A stretch of 64,000 nucleotides of DNA from an uncultured Eubacteriales bacterium (GCA_900539455.1 UQCD01000009.1:1-64000); one strand, 5' to 3'; shown: positions 42,515 through 51,155, counted from the first letter of the stretch. Numbers and translations are program-made. Notes: generated by a model from the sequence alone, not told the origin.

Positions 42515-43852
42515 CTACTCCTGTCGCAAAGCATTAGCAACTCTCATAACCGAAAATCGTATGCTAGGTATAACTGTAAATATAAAGCATTGAATAATGC
42601 CAAATATTACAGGTTTCATAATAATTTCCCAGGTAACATTTAACTCATAGTCATCTAAAAAGTTACCTTTCATAAAGTTTGTGGTTAATGAGCCTACTAT
42701 AATACTGACAACTACCGCAGATAAGGTTGCAAGTATTGTTATAAACAGGTTTTCCATAAAAAACTGAAAAACTATATCTGATGAGGAAGCCCCAAATGCC
42801 TTTCTTATACCAATTTCTGAAATTCTTTCTTTAAGGCTAAAGCAAAGAATACTCATATAGGCAATTCCTGAAATAATCATTAATACAAGTGTTACAATAT
42901 CAATTACATATCTTACCGGCTCTAGCTCCTCTTTTAATGAGTTTTCTAATTGCTTTATATCATAAATACCGCTTATTTCAGTTTCATATCTTAATCTGTC
43001 CACAACTGGAGTCAGCTTTGAAACCAATTCTTCTCTCTCTTCCTTATTTTTACAGTTCCACAAATATCCAATATTTTTAATATGTCCCTCATCTTCACCA
43101 AGATTTTTGTAATATTCATAAGGACATATAATATTTACATACATATGTTCAACTATAGTATCATTTCCATTTGAATATTCATATCCCTTATCCTGTTTTA
43201 TATTTCTTTTTTCTGAATAATATGTATTTTCCATAACACCAACTATCTCATATGAAACTGGTTCAGCTTTATTTTCCTCTCCTCCTACAACAACTATTCC
43301 TCCTGTGTATTCATTGAACTGGATTTTTCTGCCTATGGCTGTATCATCTCCAAAAAGAATATTAGCTGTATATTCATCAATAATACATACCTTTTCATTA
43401 CTTTTTATCTCTTCATGCGATAAATTTCTTCCACTTTTAATTTTTACAGGTACAGGCTTTATTCCATCAACAGTATCTATTAATGTTAAATCACTAGCAT
43501 TTGTTACCCCTGTAATATTGGCATATACAATTTTTCCATTATTATCTTTATCGTAATGTTCATAAATTACATATGAGGAAGCAGGAATTCTAATAGCTTC
43601 CGGATATATTTTTCCATCACGGAGCTTTTCAGACATATTTTCTTCCTGTGACTCTAATAATACAAAAGCTGCCTGCTCTGGAAACTCTCTAATTTCCTTT
43701 AATCTGCCATAATAGTAGCTTTCTAATACTAAATTTCCTAAAGTAAAAATCAATAATCCTACAAACATTCCAATAAATGTTAGTACAAATCTTAATTTGT
43801 TTCCTACTGCAAGCAGAAAAACTTGTTTTATATACATTGCTATTTTATTCAT
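42515..43852 (-). CDS. MacB/FtsX-type ABC permease (cassette A)
   Basis: A 445-residue permease paralogous to the one at 22215. One N-terminal membrane helix (about 17-40), an extracytoplasmic domain of about 260 residues, then three helices and the FtsX motif LKERISEIGIRKAFGASSSDIVFQF (about 335-360), ending SVMRVANALRQE. It overlaps the ATPase gene by 8 bases. It is the last gene of cassette A, and no terminator separates it from the amino acid importer's promoter. Confidence 0.9.
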   Translation of the reverse strand: MNKIAMYIKQVFLLAVGNKLRFVLTFIGMFVGLLIFTLGNLVLESYYYGRLKEIREFPEQAAFVLLESQEENMSEKLRDGKIYPEAIRIPASSYVIYEHYDKDNNGKIVYANITGVTNASDLTLIDTVDGIKPVPVKIKSGRNLSHEEIKSNEKVCIIDEYTANILFGDDTAIGRKIQFNEYTGGIVVVGGEENKAEPVSYEIVGVMENTYYSEKRNIKQDKGYEYSNGNDTIVEHMYVNIICPYEYYKNLGEDEGHIKNIGYLWNCKNKEEREELVSKLTPVVDRLRYETEISGIYDIKQLENSLKEELEPVRYVIDIVTLVLMIISGIAYMSILCFSLKERISEIGIRKAFGASSSDIVFQFFMENLFITILATLSAVVVSIIVGSLTTNFMKGNFLDDYELNVTWEIIMKPVIFGIIQCFIFTVIPSIRFSVMRVANALRQE

Positions 43853-44507
43853 TTTTCAACTCTCCATTGCGTAAGCAATATTTTTTATCCACATTTCTAA
43901 AAATTTCTTCATTATGGGTAACAACAATTACTGCTTTTCCCATACAGGAAATTTTCTTTAATTCATCAAATATAATCTTAGAATTTTCCGGGTCTAAATT
44001 TCCAGTTGGCTCGTCTGCAACAATTAATGATGGCTCCTTTGCTAACGCCCTCACTACAGACACTCTCTGTTTCTCTCCTCCTGATAAATACTTAGCCTTA
44101 TGCTTTGATAATTCCTTTAAATCAAATTTTTCTAAATATTCATCAATTTTCTTTTTAAGTGTTGTATTAATCCTTGTATCGTTATAACAAAAGGGCATTA
44201 AAATATTATCCATTACTGAAAGATTATCTAATAAGCAATATGACTGAAAAATAAATCCAATTTCTTCACCCCTTATCCTTTCCATTCGTCCAATTCCCTT
44301 TGTAACACTTTTTCCAGCAAATAAATATTCTCCACTGTCTGGTTTATCTAAAAGACCTACCATATTCAAAAATGTGCTTTTACCACAGCCTGATTTTCCA
44401 GTAATAGTAACCATTTCTCCGTTTTTAATAGAAAAATCCACATTATTTAATATTACTTTATTTCCATAGCCTTTTTTCAAATTTTTAATATCAACTAAAT
44501 TATCCAT
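43845..44507 (-). CDS. ABC transporter ATPase, LolD/MacB type (cassette A)
   Basis: A 220-residue nucleotide-binding subunit with Walker A GKSGCGKST, signature LSGGEKQRVSVVRAL, Walker B LIVADEPTGNLDP and H-loop VTHNEE. It is paralogous to the ATPase at 23503 and falls in the group that powers FtsX-like permeases. It is 13 bases downstream of the fusion protein gene. Confidence 0.93.
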   Translation of the reverse strand: MDNLVDIKNLKKGYGNKVILNNVDFSIKNGEMVTITGKSGCGKSTFLNMVGLLDKPDSGEYLFAGKSVTKGIGRMERIRGEEIGFIFQSYCLLDNLSVMDNILMPFCYNDTRINTTLKKKIDEYLEKFDLKELSKHKAKYLSGGEKQRVSVVRALAKEPSLIVADEPTGNLDPENSKIIFDELKKISCMGKAVIVVTHNEEIFRNVDKKYCLRNGELKNE

Positions 44508-44520
44508 ATGTCTCCTAAAA

Positions 44521-45372
44521 TTACTGCTTTAATTCAACCACTTTATCTCTATCAGACAGACCTGAGGTTATTTCATAATATTCAAATTCGCCAGTCTCTG
44601 AAATTTCACTATACACATCACCTACAGTTACAGAAACTCTTTCTATACTTTTTGCCTTTTCATCATATAAATAGCAATATCTGTCAGCATCCATTCCATA
44701 TACTGCGTTAACTGGTAAATACAACATTTCCTTTGTATTACCAACATCCACAGAAACCTTTACATTTATGCCTGGCATAATATATTTGTCAAAACCAATC
44801 TTAATACCAACCATATCATCTTTAACAACATATCCTAACTGGGTTATCTTCCCCTCTATTTCTTCATCATCACCTTCTTTAATAGTAACCTTTGAATTGT
44901 AGTCTATGTTTCCATATAGTCTATATGGAATAAAAAACTCTATATACTGCTTGTCAAAATTTAATACCTTTATTTCTAATGTATTATTCTGATTATAAAT
45001 TTCTGTTACTATTCCGTCAGAATCTGACAAATATGCTTTATTGTCAAACTCATATAAGGTTTGCTTTGCTTTGATTCTTTGTCCTGCTTCTACCTTCAAT
45101 AATGGTTTATATGTATCATCATATTCTAATGTGTAGCTATCTATGTATTCTGCTTCATTTGAGGTTATAGCCCCCTCACCTGAATATACACTATGTATAC
45201 TTCCATAATGTGCAGTATAAATAACATTTATATTTTCCAATAAATTAGTTTCTGTTTCTGCATTTTTATTGTCGACACTATTATCCTTCTTAGTTATTGC
45301 ATAAACTCCAATTCCCACACCTATAGCAACTATTATCATAACTATAAGATATATTATTTTTCTTCTTCTCAT
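44521..45372 (-). CDS. Membrane fusion (HlyD/MacA-like) protein, cassette A
   Basis: A 283-residue protein with an N-terminal membrane helix (about 6-27) and an extracytoplasmic beta-rich body. VEAGQRIKAKQTLYEFDNKAYLSDSDGIVTEIY looks like two halves of a lipoyl-like domain, and the LPVNAVYGMDADRYCYLYDEK segment (about 230-250) with VSVTVGDVYSE resembles the MacA/HlyD membrane-proximal domain. It is the most recognisable of the two fusion proteins. It would connect the permease to extracytoplasmic partners. Confidence 0.83.
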   Translation of the reverse strand: MRRRKIIYLIVMIIVAIGVGIGVYAITKKDNSVDNKNAETETNLLENINVIYTAHYGSIHSVYSGEGAITSNEAEYIDSYTLEYDDTYKPLLKVEAGQRIKAKQTLYEFDNKAYLSDSDGIVTEIYNQNNTLEIKVLNFDKQYIEFFIPYRLYGNIDYNSKVTIKEGDDEEIEGKITQLGYVVKDDMVGIKIGFDKYIMPGINVKVSVDVGNTKEMLYLPVNAVYGMDADRYCYLYDEKAKSIERVSVTVGDVYSEISETGEFEYYEITSGLSDRDKVVELKQ

Positions 45373-45388
45373 TATATTTCCTCACATT

Positions 45389-46207
45389 TTATTCTTCAAC
45401 AATTAACTTTAATAATTCCTTACAACCTTCATCATCTCCTGCACCCTGCTGTCTCACAACTACATAAAAGGTCTTTTCTTCGCCAGCTTTATTTGTATAT
45501 TCAACTATAAAATTAAAGCCCATAAACTTATACTTATCCTCATCACTTGTGTTTGTGTTTACTGTAAACAATATTGATTTATCCTTGCGCAATTCACATG
45601 GAAGCTTTATCACTGTTTTGTCATCAACTGTTATATCTGTTTCTTCAATTATGTAATTATTTGTAAATCTATATCCTGTAATAGCAAGCTCCTCTTCAGC
45701 AAAAACAGAGTACATCAACCTATTTTTGCCACCCCCACCAATATAATCTGCTGTTGTCCCCTCGTACATTTCTGCACCATTATTACAAATTTTAATAACT
45801 AATGGTGTCTTAAAATCTATCGTTTCCTTATGACCTGCAATCTCAATATTTAACTTATTAACTGTAAAGGATTTCTGACAATTTTCAACTATAAAGCCAA
45901 AATATCCTAACTTATATCCATTAACCTCTGCATTATTGCAAGGCTCTATGGTATCATCAAAAAAGTTTATTTCAGATGCATCTATATTCTCTCCCTCTAC
46001 ACTTATTAAATTTATATTATCCTTACTCACATTATAGGCAAAAGGAATATTTATTCCTATATTGTCTCCTGTATTAACATACATTTCATATTTACAAAAA
46101 TCAGTACCAAATATAAACTTTGCCTCTTCTTCCTTGTTCTTGTCACATCCTGAAGATAAACAAACAATATTTACAACCAAAAAAAGTGTTATTAATAATT
46201 TCTTCAT
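45389..46207 (-). CDS. Putative lipoprotein of cassette A
   Basis: A 272-residue lipoprotein with lipobox LSSGC (Cys about 21) followed by a KNKEEEAK linker. The mature part is beta-rich with no recognised domain. It corresponds in position, size and general layout to the lipoprotein at 25036, with the same AEE-containing strand region (YSVFAEEELAITG) and a C-terminal FxFIVEY strand. It is 50 bases downstream of the secreted-protein gene. Confidence 0.7.
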   Translation of the reverse strand: MKKLLITLFLVVNIVCLSSGCDKNKEEEAKFIFGTDFCKYEMYVNTGDNIGINIPFAYNVSKDNINLISVEGENIDASEINFFDDTIEPCNNAEVNGYKLGYFGFIVENCQKSFTVNKLNIEIAGHKETIDFKTPLVIKICNNGAEMYEGTTADYIGGGGKNRLMYSVFAEEELAITGYRFTNNYIIEETDITVDDKTVIKLPCELRKDKSILFTVNTNTSDEDKYKFMGFNFIVEYTNKAGEEKTFYVVVRQQGAGDDEGCKELLKLIVEE

Positions 46208-46256
46208 TTTTCATAACCTCATTTCCATTAAAGTCTTTTAGTAATACTAATCAAAA

Positions 46257-46904
46257 CTATTTATATATACTCCAGTTACTATTACTTTTGCTATAAATTG
46301 TATAGATAACCGCACTTCCATATGGCTCATCAAAATAAAATTTGTTTAGCAATGTATAATCATTTGCTCTAAGAACTCTTACCTCCATTTTATAAAAGGT
46401 ATATCCTGGAACTCTTACATAATATCCGGTTGGTGCACTGTTCTTAATAACTTTAGTTACTTGTCCGCTACTAGTATATGAATACTCTCTGGCATAAGAC
46501 TCACCACACCCTAATCCAACAGATACTGATATTGCCTTTTCAAATAAATCCAACAGATTTTCACTTAAGCTTTTACTAATATTTCCATTCGCCGACCAAG
46601 AGGAGGTTTTTGTTTTTGACTGTGTAACTGAATATGCAAAGGTCAATGTATCATCTCCTGTATTAACTACATGATGTACAACTGGTGTTAATTTCTTTTC
46701 AGGGTAAAACGCAATCCAGTTATTATTATTTTTGTAAGTCCAAAAGGTTAATTTTCCTAGCTGCTTATAACCTACATATACATATTTTCCTGTTTTTGTT
46801 TCCTCTCCATATGTTTTAGCAAATACATTTTCACTAAAACATAATACTACCAAAACCGCCACTAGAACTACTGATAGTGTACTTTTCATTTTCTTTTTTC
46901 TCAT
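46257..46904 (-). CDS. Secreted beta-rich protein, first gene of cassette A
   Basis: A 215-residue protein with a clear signal peptide (hydrophobic about 8-25, cleavage near VFAKTYG). The family is not recognised. The mature protein has an N-terminal strand region (YVYVGYKQLG), then SVTQSKTKTSSWSANGN, an amphipathic helix-like stretch (LLDLFEKAISVSVGLG), alternating Ser/Tyr residues (ESYAREYSYTSSGQV) and PTGYYVRVPGYTFYKMEVRVL. The order of segments and the GYYxV motif match the first gene of cassette B although overall identity is low. The alternating pattern is reminiscent of beta-pore-forming proteins; this is speculative. It starts the operon after a 150-base leader. Confidence 0.7.
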   Translation of the reverse strand: MRKKKMKSTLSVVLVAVLVVLCFSENVFAKTYGEETKTGKYVYVGYKQLGKLTFWTYKNNNNWIAFYPEKKLTPVVHHVVNTGDDTLTFAYSVTQSKTKTSSWSANGNISKSLSENLLDLFEKAISVSVGLGCGESYAREYSYTSSGQVTKVIKNSAPTGYYVRVPGYTFYKMEVRVLRANDYTLLNKFYFDEPYGSAVIYTIYSKSNSNWSIYK

Positions 46905-47066
46905 ACTCTTTTTCTCCTTAGATAATAATTTAATACATGCACAGCTCCTTATTCTTATATAGTATTGGGTATATTTTGAAGTGAAATCTTTAAGAAATTG
47001 TTGTTGCTACTAACTATTACTCATTCCAATTACCATACCTTATTATGCCACACATATACTGTCTAA

Positions 47067-47095
47067 AGTTTACAATATTTGTAAATTTTTGTCAA
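47067..47095 (-). promoter_or_regulatory. Promoter of cassette A with central palindrome
   Basis: On the minus strand -35 TTGACA (47090-47095) and -10 TAAACT (47067-47072) are spaced by 17. A 17-base palindrome TTTACAA-ATA-TTGTAAA (47069-47085) fills the spacer and -10, a classic operator position. The rest of the 46905-47237 gap holds the rplL terminator and a 150-base leader in which no riboswitch was recognised. Confidence 0.75.
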
Positions 47096-47170
47096 TTATA
47101 TTTATTACCTCTCCACAAATATTTTACTACGAATAAATACTATTAATAAGTATTATCCTTTCAAATACAA

Positions 47171-47206
47171 AAAGCCAGATACCTGCTTTCACAAATATCT
47201 GGCTTT
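47171..47206 (-). terminator. rplJL terminator
   Basis: AAAGCCAGATA and TATCTGGCTTT arms (47171-47181/47196-47206) with T runs; it ends the rplJ-rplL transcript before cassette A. Confidence 0.88.
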
Positions 47207-47237
47207 AATTATACTAAATCTTAAAACAGTAAAATAA

Positions 47238-47603
47238 CTATTTAACTGTAACCTTAGCACCTTCAGCTTCAAGCTTTGTCTTGATATCTTCAGCTTCTTC
47301 CTTAGAAACAGCTTCTTTGATAACCTTTGGAGCACCATCAACAAGATCCTTAGCTTCTTTAAGACCAAGACCTGTAGCATCCTTAACAACCTTGATAACC
47401 TTAACCTTGTTAGGGCCAACTTCTGTTAATTCAACATCGAATTCTGTCTTTTCTTCAGCTGCTGCTGCGCCAGCACCTGCTGCTGCAACTACAACACCTG
47501 CTGCTGCAGAAACACCAAATTCTTCTTCACAAGCTTTTACTAAATCGTTTAATTCTAATACTGATAAACCTTTGATTACTTCAATAATTTCCTGAGTTGT
47601 CAT
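47238..47603 (-). CDS. rplL: 50S ribosomal protein L7/L12
   Basis: The stalk protein that recruits translational GTPases. It is 121 residues long: an N-terminal dimerisation helix pair (about 1-35), an Ala-rich hinge (AAAGVVVAAAGAGAAAAEE) and the C-terminal domain with GLGLKEAKDLVDGAPKVIKE. An in-frame extension upstream begins in the GGAGG site, so the ATG at 47603 is used. Confidence 0.98.
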   Translation of the reverse strand: MTTQEIIEVIKGLSVLELNDLVKACEEEFGVSAAAGVVVAAAGAGAAAAEEKTEFDVELTEVGPNKVKVIKVVKDATGLGLKEAKDLVDGAPKVIKEAVSKEEAEDIKTKLEAEGAKVTVK

Positions 47604-47671
47604 TATAATTTCCTCCATTTGAAATATTAATATTTTCTAATTTGCTTCGATTTGTTTTCAAATCCTTTTAA

Positions 47672-48166
47672 CTATGCTGTTGCTTCGTTCTTTTCAGCAA
47701 TCTGCTTAATAACACGAGCAAAGTTTGTAACTGGTGACTGGATACTTCCAAGGAATTTTGCAAGAAGTTCGTCTCTGCTTGGAACATTTGCGATAACCTT
47801 AATTCCATCCTGGTCATAGTAAGTACCTTCAACAACACCTGCCTTAAGCTCAAGTGCTTCAGCTGTCTGAGCGAATTTATTTAAAATTCTTGCTGGAGCT
47901 GTAGCATCATCCTTAGATACTGCAAGAGCTGTAGGTCCTTCTAAGTGCTTACCTAATTCTTCAAACTCTGTTCCTTTAATTGCGAAATTAATCATTGTGT
48001 TCTTATATACCTTATAAGTAACACCAGCTTCTCTTAACTGCTTACGAAGAGCTGTATCCTGCTCAACTGTAAGACCACGGTAATCAACGATAACTGCTGA
48101 CTGTGCACCGTTTAATAACTCGCTAATTTCGTCAACAACAGGTTTCTTAAGTTCTACTTTAGCCAT
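47672..48166 (-). CDS. rplJ: 50S ribosomal protein L10
   Basis: The stalk base protein of 164 residues that binds L7/L12 dimers through its C-terminal helix and 23S rRNA through its N-terminal domain. VDYRGLTVEQDTALRKQLREAG and NKFAQTAEALELKAGVVEG are conserved. Its expression is controlled by the L10 leader and an attenuator upstream. Confidence 0.98.
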   Translation of the reverse strand: MAKVELKKPVVDEISELLNGAQSAVIVDYRGLTVEQDTALRKQLREAGVTYKVYKNTMINFAIKGTEFEELGKHLEGPTALAVSKDDATAPARILNKFAQTAEALELKAGVVEGTYYDQDGIKVIANVPSRDELLAKFLGSIQSPVTNFARVIKQIAEKNEATA

Positions 48167-48256
48167 GAATTCTGCCTCCTTATATTAATAACGAGCATAA
48201 GCTCACGCCGATTAAGAATTTCATTAAAAGATATTCCACATAGAATCTATACATTA

Positions 48257-48288
48257 ATAAAAAACCTCTTATGCTAGACATAAGAGGT
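48257..48288 (-). terminator. Attenuator in the rplJ leader
   Basis: A 10-bp stem ACCTCTTATG/CATAAGAGGT (48264-48273/48279-48288) is followed on the minus strand by T's. It lies between the L10-binding leader and rplJ. Confidence 0.88.
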
Positions 48289-48308
48289 AGTAATCATTAA
48301 TAAGATTT

Positions 48309-48394
48309 CCTCGGTAGGTAAATTTAATCACTATTGTGAACCTACTGTCTTCGGCATACTGTGATATAATACCACATATACTCACCTATGTCAA
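48309..48394 (-). promoter_or_regulatory. rplJL promoter and L10 autoregulatory leader
   Basis: On the minus strand -35 TTGACA (48389-48394), -10 TATTAT (48366-48371), spacer 17. The transcript then carries the L10 leader core, CCGAAGACAGTAGG (complement of 48341-48354) and CCTACCGAGG (48309-48318 complement), the conserved L10(L12)4 binding structure. The 48395-48586 stretch before it is AT-rich and without a gene. Confidence 0.9.
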
Positions 48395-48586
48395 TCAATT
48401 TCTATATTAAAATTTATCTATTTTTTGCCTATTTCTCTATTCTATTTCAATATTAAAATTTGCCTATTTTTTGCCTACTATTCTTTTACCTTATTTGTCC
48501 TTTCACTTATTTAATTTTATCCTTAAATTTCCTAAATGTTTTACCCACTATATTTACAAAAATCCCTAAAAACCAATTAATATAAC

Positions 48587-48618
48587 AAAAGAGAACCTCC
48601 CGAAAGAGATTCTCTTTT
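48587..48618 (-). terminator. Terminator after rplA
   Basis: AAAAGAGAA and TTCTCTTTT arms (48587-48595/48610-48618) around a CCTCCCGAAAGAGA-type loop. It separates the rplKA unit from rplJL. Confidence 0.75.
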
Positions 48619-48658
48619 ATTATATTAATTTGCAATTTACTATTAGTATAAATCCTAA

Positions 48659-49354
48659 TTAGTTAGAAAGCTTAACTGGGTTTAACTTAACGCCAGGTCC
48701 CATTGTAGCAGTTAATGTAATGCTTCTAAGGTACTGACCCTTAAGTGTAGCTGGTTTAGCTTTGTTAATTGCATCAATAAGCGCTTGGAAGTTGTCCGCT
48801 AACTGAGCTTCTGTAAATGAAGCCTTTCCGATTGGCACGTGAATAATGTTTGTCTTGTCAAGTCTGTATTCAATCTTACCAGCTTTAATATCAGCAACTG
48901 CCTTTGCAACATCCATTGTAACTGTACCAGCCTTTGGGTTTGGCATTAAGCCCTTTGGTCCAAGTACACGACCTAAACGACCAACAACACCCATCATATC
49001 TGGTGTAGCAACTACAACATCGAAATCAAACCAGCCATCGTTCTGGATCTTTGGAACGAGTTCTTCACCACCAACGAATTCAGCACCAGCTGCTTCTGCT
49101 TCTGCTACCTTATCGCCCTTAGCGAATACTAAAACTCTAACCTTTTTACCTGTACCGTGTGGTAATACAACGGCACCACGAATCTGCTGATCAGCATGAC
49201 GACCGTCACAGCCTGTTCTGATATGAGCTTCGATTGTTTCATCAAATTTAGCTGTTGAAGCCTTTTTAACAAGCTCCATAGCCTTGTCTACATCGTAAAG
49301 AGCTGCCTTATCGATTAACTTTGCAGCTTCTGTGTATTTCTTTCCTCGTTTCAT
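48659..49354 (-). CDS. rplA: 50S ribosomal protein L1
   Basis: The 23S rRNA-binding L1 stalk protein, 231 residues. Conserved segments: TVVLPHGTGKKVRVLVFAKG (seen with GAVVL), GRLGRVLGPKGLMPNPKAGT and GKASF...L at the C-terminus. It lies directly downstream of rplK with a 100-base gap holding a candidate L1-binding element. Confidence 0.98.
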   Translation of the reverse strand: MKRGKKYTEAAKLIDKAALYDVDKAMELVKKASTAKFDETIEAHIRTGCDGRHADQQIRGAVVLPHGTGKKVRVLVFAKGDKVAEAEAAGAEFVGGEELVPKIQNDGWFDFDVVVATPDMMGVVGRLGRVLGPKGLMPNPKAGTVTMDVAKAVADIKAGKIEYRLDKTNIIHVPIGKASFTEAQLADNFQALIDAINKAKPATLKGQYLRSITLTATMGPGVKLNPVKLSN

Positions 49355-49370
49355 TCTAAAAAACCTCCTA

Positions 49371-49438
49371 GTGGTAATATCGGGACTAGAGAAAATTCTC
49401 TACAAGACGATATGAGTTATCGTCTTCGCCTCCCACAT
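49371..49438 (-). promoter_or_regulatory. Candidate L1-responsive leader element before rplA
   Basis: On the minus strand ATGTGGGAGG (49429-49438) and CCGATATTACCAC (49371-49383) bracket an internal hairpin. The same two blocks occur before rplK (49900-49949), so the element is duplicated at both genes of the operon. Confidence 0.6.
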
Positions 49439-49454
49439 AAATTGTTATCAGTGA

Positions 49455-49880
49455 TTAGTCAACTACAGTAATACCCATACTTCTTGCTGTACCAGCGATC
49501 ATGCTTGTAGCTGCTTCGATAGATGCTGCATTTAAATCTGGCATCTTAAGCTCAGCAATTTTCTGTACTTCTGCTTTAGTAATTGTAGCAACCTTTGTCT
49601 TATTAGGAACAGCTGAACCAGATTCAATCTTGCAAGCCTTCTTTAATAAAACTGCTGCTGGAGGAGTCTTAGTAATGAAGCTAAAACTTCTATCAGCATA
49701 TACTGTAATAACAACTGGAATAATCATTCCTGCCTGGCTTTCAGTTCTTGCATTGAATTCCTTTGTGAACTGAACAATATTTACACCATGCTGTCCAAGT
49801 GCTGGACCAACTGGTGGAGCTGGTGTTGCCTTGCCAGCAGCGATCTGTAATTTAATATATCCTTCTACTTTCTTTGCCAT
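49455..49880 (-). CDS. rplK: 50S ribosomal protein L11
   Basis: The GTPase-associated-centre protein, 141 residues starting MAKKVEGYIKLQIAAGKATP and containing the signature PAPPVGPALGQHGVNIVQF and KTPPAAVLLKKA. A three-codon upstream extension begins at a GTG inside the ribosome binding site, so 49880 is chosen. Confidence 0.98.
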   Translation of the reverse strand: MAKKVEGYIKLQIAAGKATPAPPVGPALGQHGVNIVQFTKEFNARTESQAGMIIPVVITVYADRSFSFITKTPPAAVLLKKACKIESGSAVPNKTKVATITKAEVQKIAELKMPDLNAASIEAATSMIAGTARSMGITVVD

Positions 49881-49899
49881 TTTAGGCACCTCCTAAATT

Positions 49900-49949
49900 G
49901 TGGTAATATCGGAAGATTAATAGGAATAAATTCCTCGCTCCTCCCACAT
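49900..49949 (-). promoter_or_regulatory. Candidate L1-responsive leader element before rplK
   Basis: ATGTGGGAGG (49940-49949) and CCGATATTACCAC (49900-49912) on the minus strand flank the short hairpin GAGGAAT/ATTCCT. It matches the element before rplA. Confidence 0.6.
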
Positions 49950-50003
49950 ACTGCTTTGCAGTATAACTCTTATGCCTGACACTAAAGTGTCCCGTTCTAA
50001 TAA

Positions 50004-50525
50004 TTAGAACTCCATTTTCTTTACTTCTGTGAAACTGATTTCTACCGGAGTTTCACGACCAAACATATCGACACTAATTGTAACACTCTGTTTACTATGG
50101 TTAACAGCTTTAATAACACCGACTGTATTTTCCCATACACCACTTGTTACTATAACAGTATCTCCCATATTTAAGTCGAATACTATTTCTGGTGCGTTAA
50201 TTCCTAATGGTTTCATTTCCTCTTCTGTAAGGGGTACTGGTTTTGATCCCGGGCCAACGAAGCCTGTAACACCTCTGGTATTACGGACTACATACCAAGT
50301 ATCATCATTCATAATCATATGAATAAGAACATATCCAGGGAACATCTTCTTTGATACCTGCTTTTTAGCACCATTTTTCATTTCCACCATATCCTGCATA
50401 GGAACTGTAACCTCAAGAATTTGGTCCTGAAGATTTCTGTTTTCAATAGTCTTTTCAATGTTTGCCTTTACCTTATTCTCATATCCTGAATAAGTGTGGA
50501 CTACATACCAATTTGCTTCTGCCAT
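50004..50525 (-). CDS. nusG: Transcription elongation factor NusG
   Basis: A 173-residue factor that couples RNA polymerase to the ribosome. NGN domain landmarks WYVVHTYSGYENKV, KKMFPGYVLIHMIMNDDTWYVVRN and GVTGFVG are followed by the KOW domain with DTVIVTSGVWENTVGVI (about 125-141). It follows secE by 9 bases. Confidence 0.98.
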   Translation of the reverse strand: MAEANWYVVHTYSGYENKVKANIEKTIENRNLQDQILEVTVPMQDMVEMKNGAKKQVSKKMFPGYVLIHMIMNDDTWYVVRNTRGVTGFVGPGSKPVPLTEEEMKPLGINAPEIVFDLNMGDTVIVTSGVWENTVGVIKAVNHSKQSVTISVDMFGRETPVEISFTEVKKMEF

Positions 50526-50534
50526 ATCATCACC

Positions 50535-50744
50535 CTAACCTGCTGGAAAAATAAAGCCAAAACCAAAGCTTATAATCCAGTCTGCTAATAAAATAATAAC
50601 AGTAAGAACTGCTGAGATAATAACTACTGTTGCTGTCTGTCTGGCAGTAGTAGCCTTATCTGGCCAGATAATCTTCTTAAATTCAGACTTAAGACCCTTG
50701 AACCAGCTCTTCTTTTCTTTCTTTTCTGAAGCAGCCTCGCTCAT
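50535..50744 (-). CDS. secE: Preprotein translocase subunit SecE
   Basis: A 69-residue single-helix SecYEG subunit. The amphipathic WFKGLKSEFKKIIWPDK segment (about 14-30) and the membrane helix VVIISAVLTVIILLADWIISFG (about 41-62) are typical. It lies between rpmG and nusG. Confidence 0.95.
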   Translation of the reverse strand: MSEAASEKKEKKSWFKGLKSEFKKIIWPDKATTARQTATVVIISAVLTVIILLADWIISFGFGFIFPAG

Positions 50745-50761
50745 AAATTACCTCCGTCCTA

Positions 50762-50911
50762 CTACTTTGTTTCCTTGTGCATTGTGTGTGACTTGCAGAA
50801 CTTACAATACTTCTTTGTTTCCATTCTGTCTGGATGTGACTTTTTATCTTTAGTCATGTTGTAATTTCTTTGCTTACATTCAGTACATGCCAATGTGATT
50901 TTAACGCGCAC
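50762..50911 (-). CDS. rpmG: 50S ribosomal protein L33
   Basis: A 49-residue protein that starts at a GTG (50911) after GGAGGTGG. The sequence VRVKITLACTECKQRNY, then KKYCKFCKSHTMHKETK, has the two CxxC pairs of the zinc form of L33 and its normal length. It lies 17 bases upstream of secE, the standard rpmG-secE-nusG order. Confidence 0.95.
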   Translation of the reverse strand: MRVKITLACTECKQRNYNMTKDKKSHPDRMETKKYCKFCKSHTMHKETK

Positions 50912-51027
50912 AGCTTCCACCTCCACTTGAATATTTTAGTTTGCTTAATCTTTTTTTATACCATTTTGTGAGAAAATATCCCGTTCAAAAATGGCGCAAA
51001 AAAAAAGACTTCTTCCATCGCTCTCTT

Positions 51028-51056
51028 AATATAACATAGCAATATAAATTCGTCAA
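51028..51056 (-). promoter_or_regulatory. rpmG-secE-nusG promoter
   Basis: On the minus strand -35 TTGACG (51051-51056) and -10 TATATT (51028-51033), with a 17-base spacer, about 110 bases before the rpmG start. Confidence 0.7.
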
Positions 51057-51155
51057 CTAATTTTATTTTTAATATCCTTACTACCTTCCCCTTATTAATC
51101 TATTTTTTCCCAAGTCTAACGCTCTTTTATTTAATTTAAAGCTATGCCTTAAATT

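Noticed and set aside
46905..47066. c-di-GMP riboswitch in front of cassette A
   Set aside because: The GACGCAAAGC core and GGCAAAC are absent; only a promoter, palindrome and plain leader are seen.
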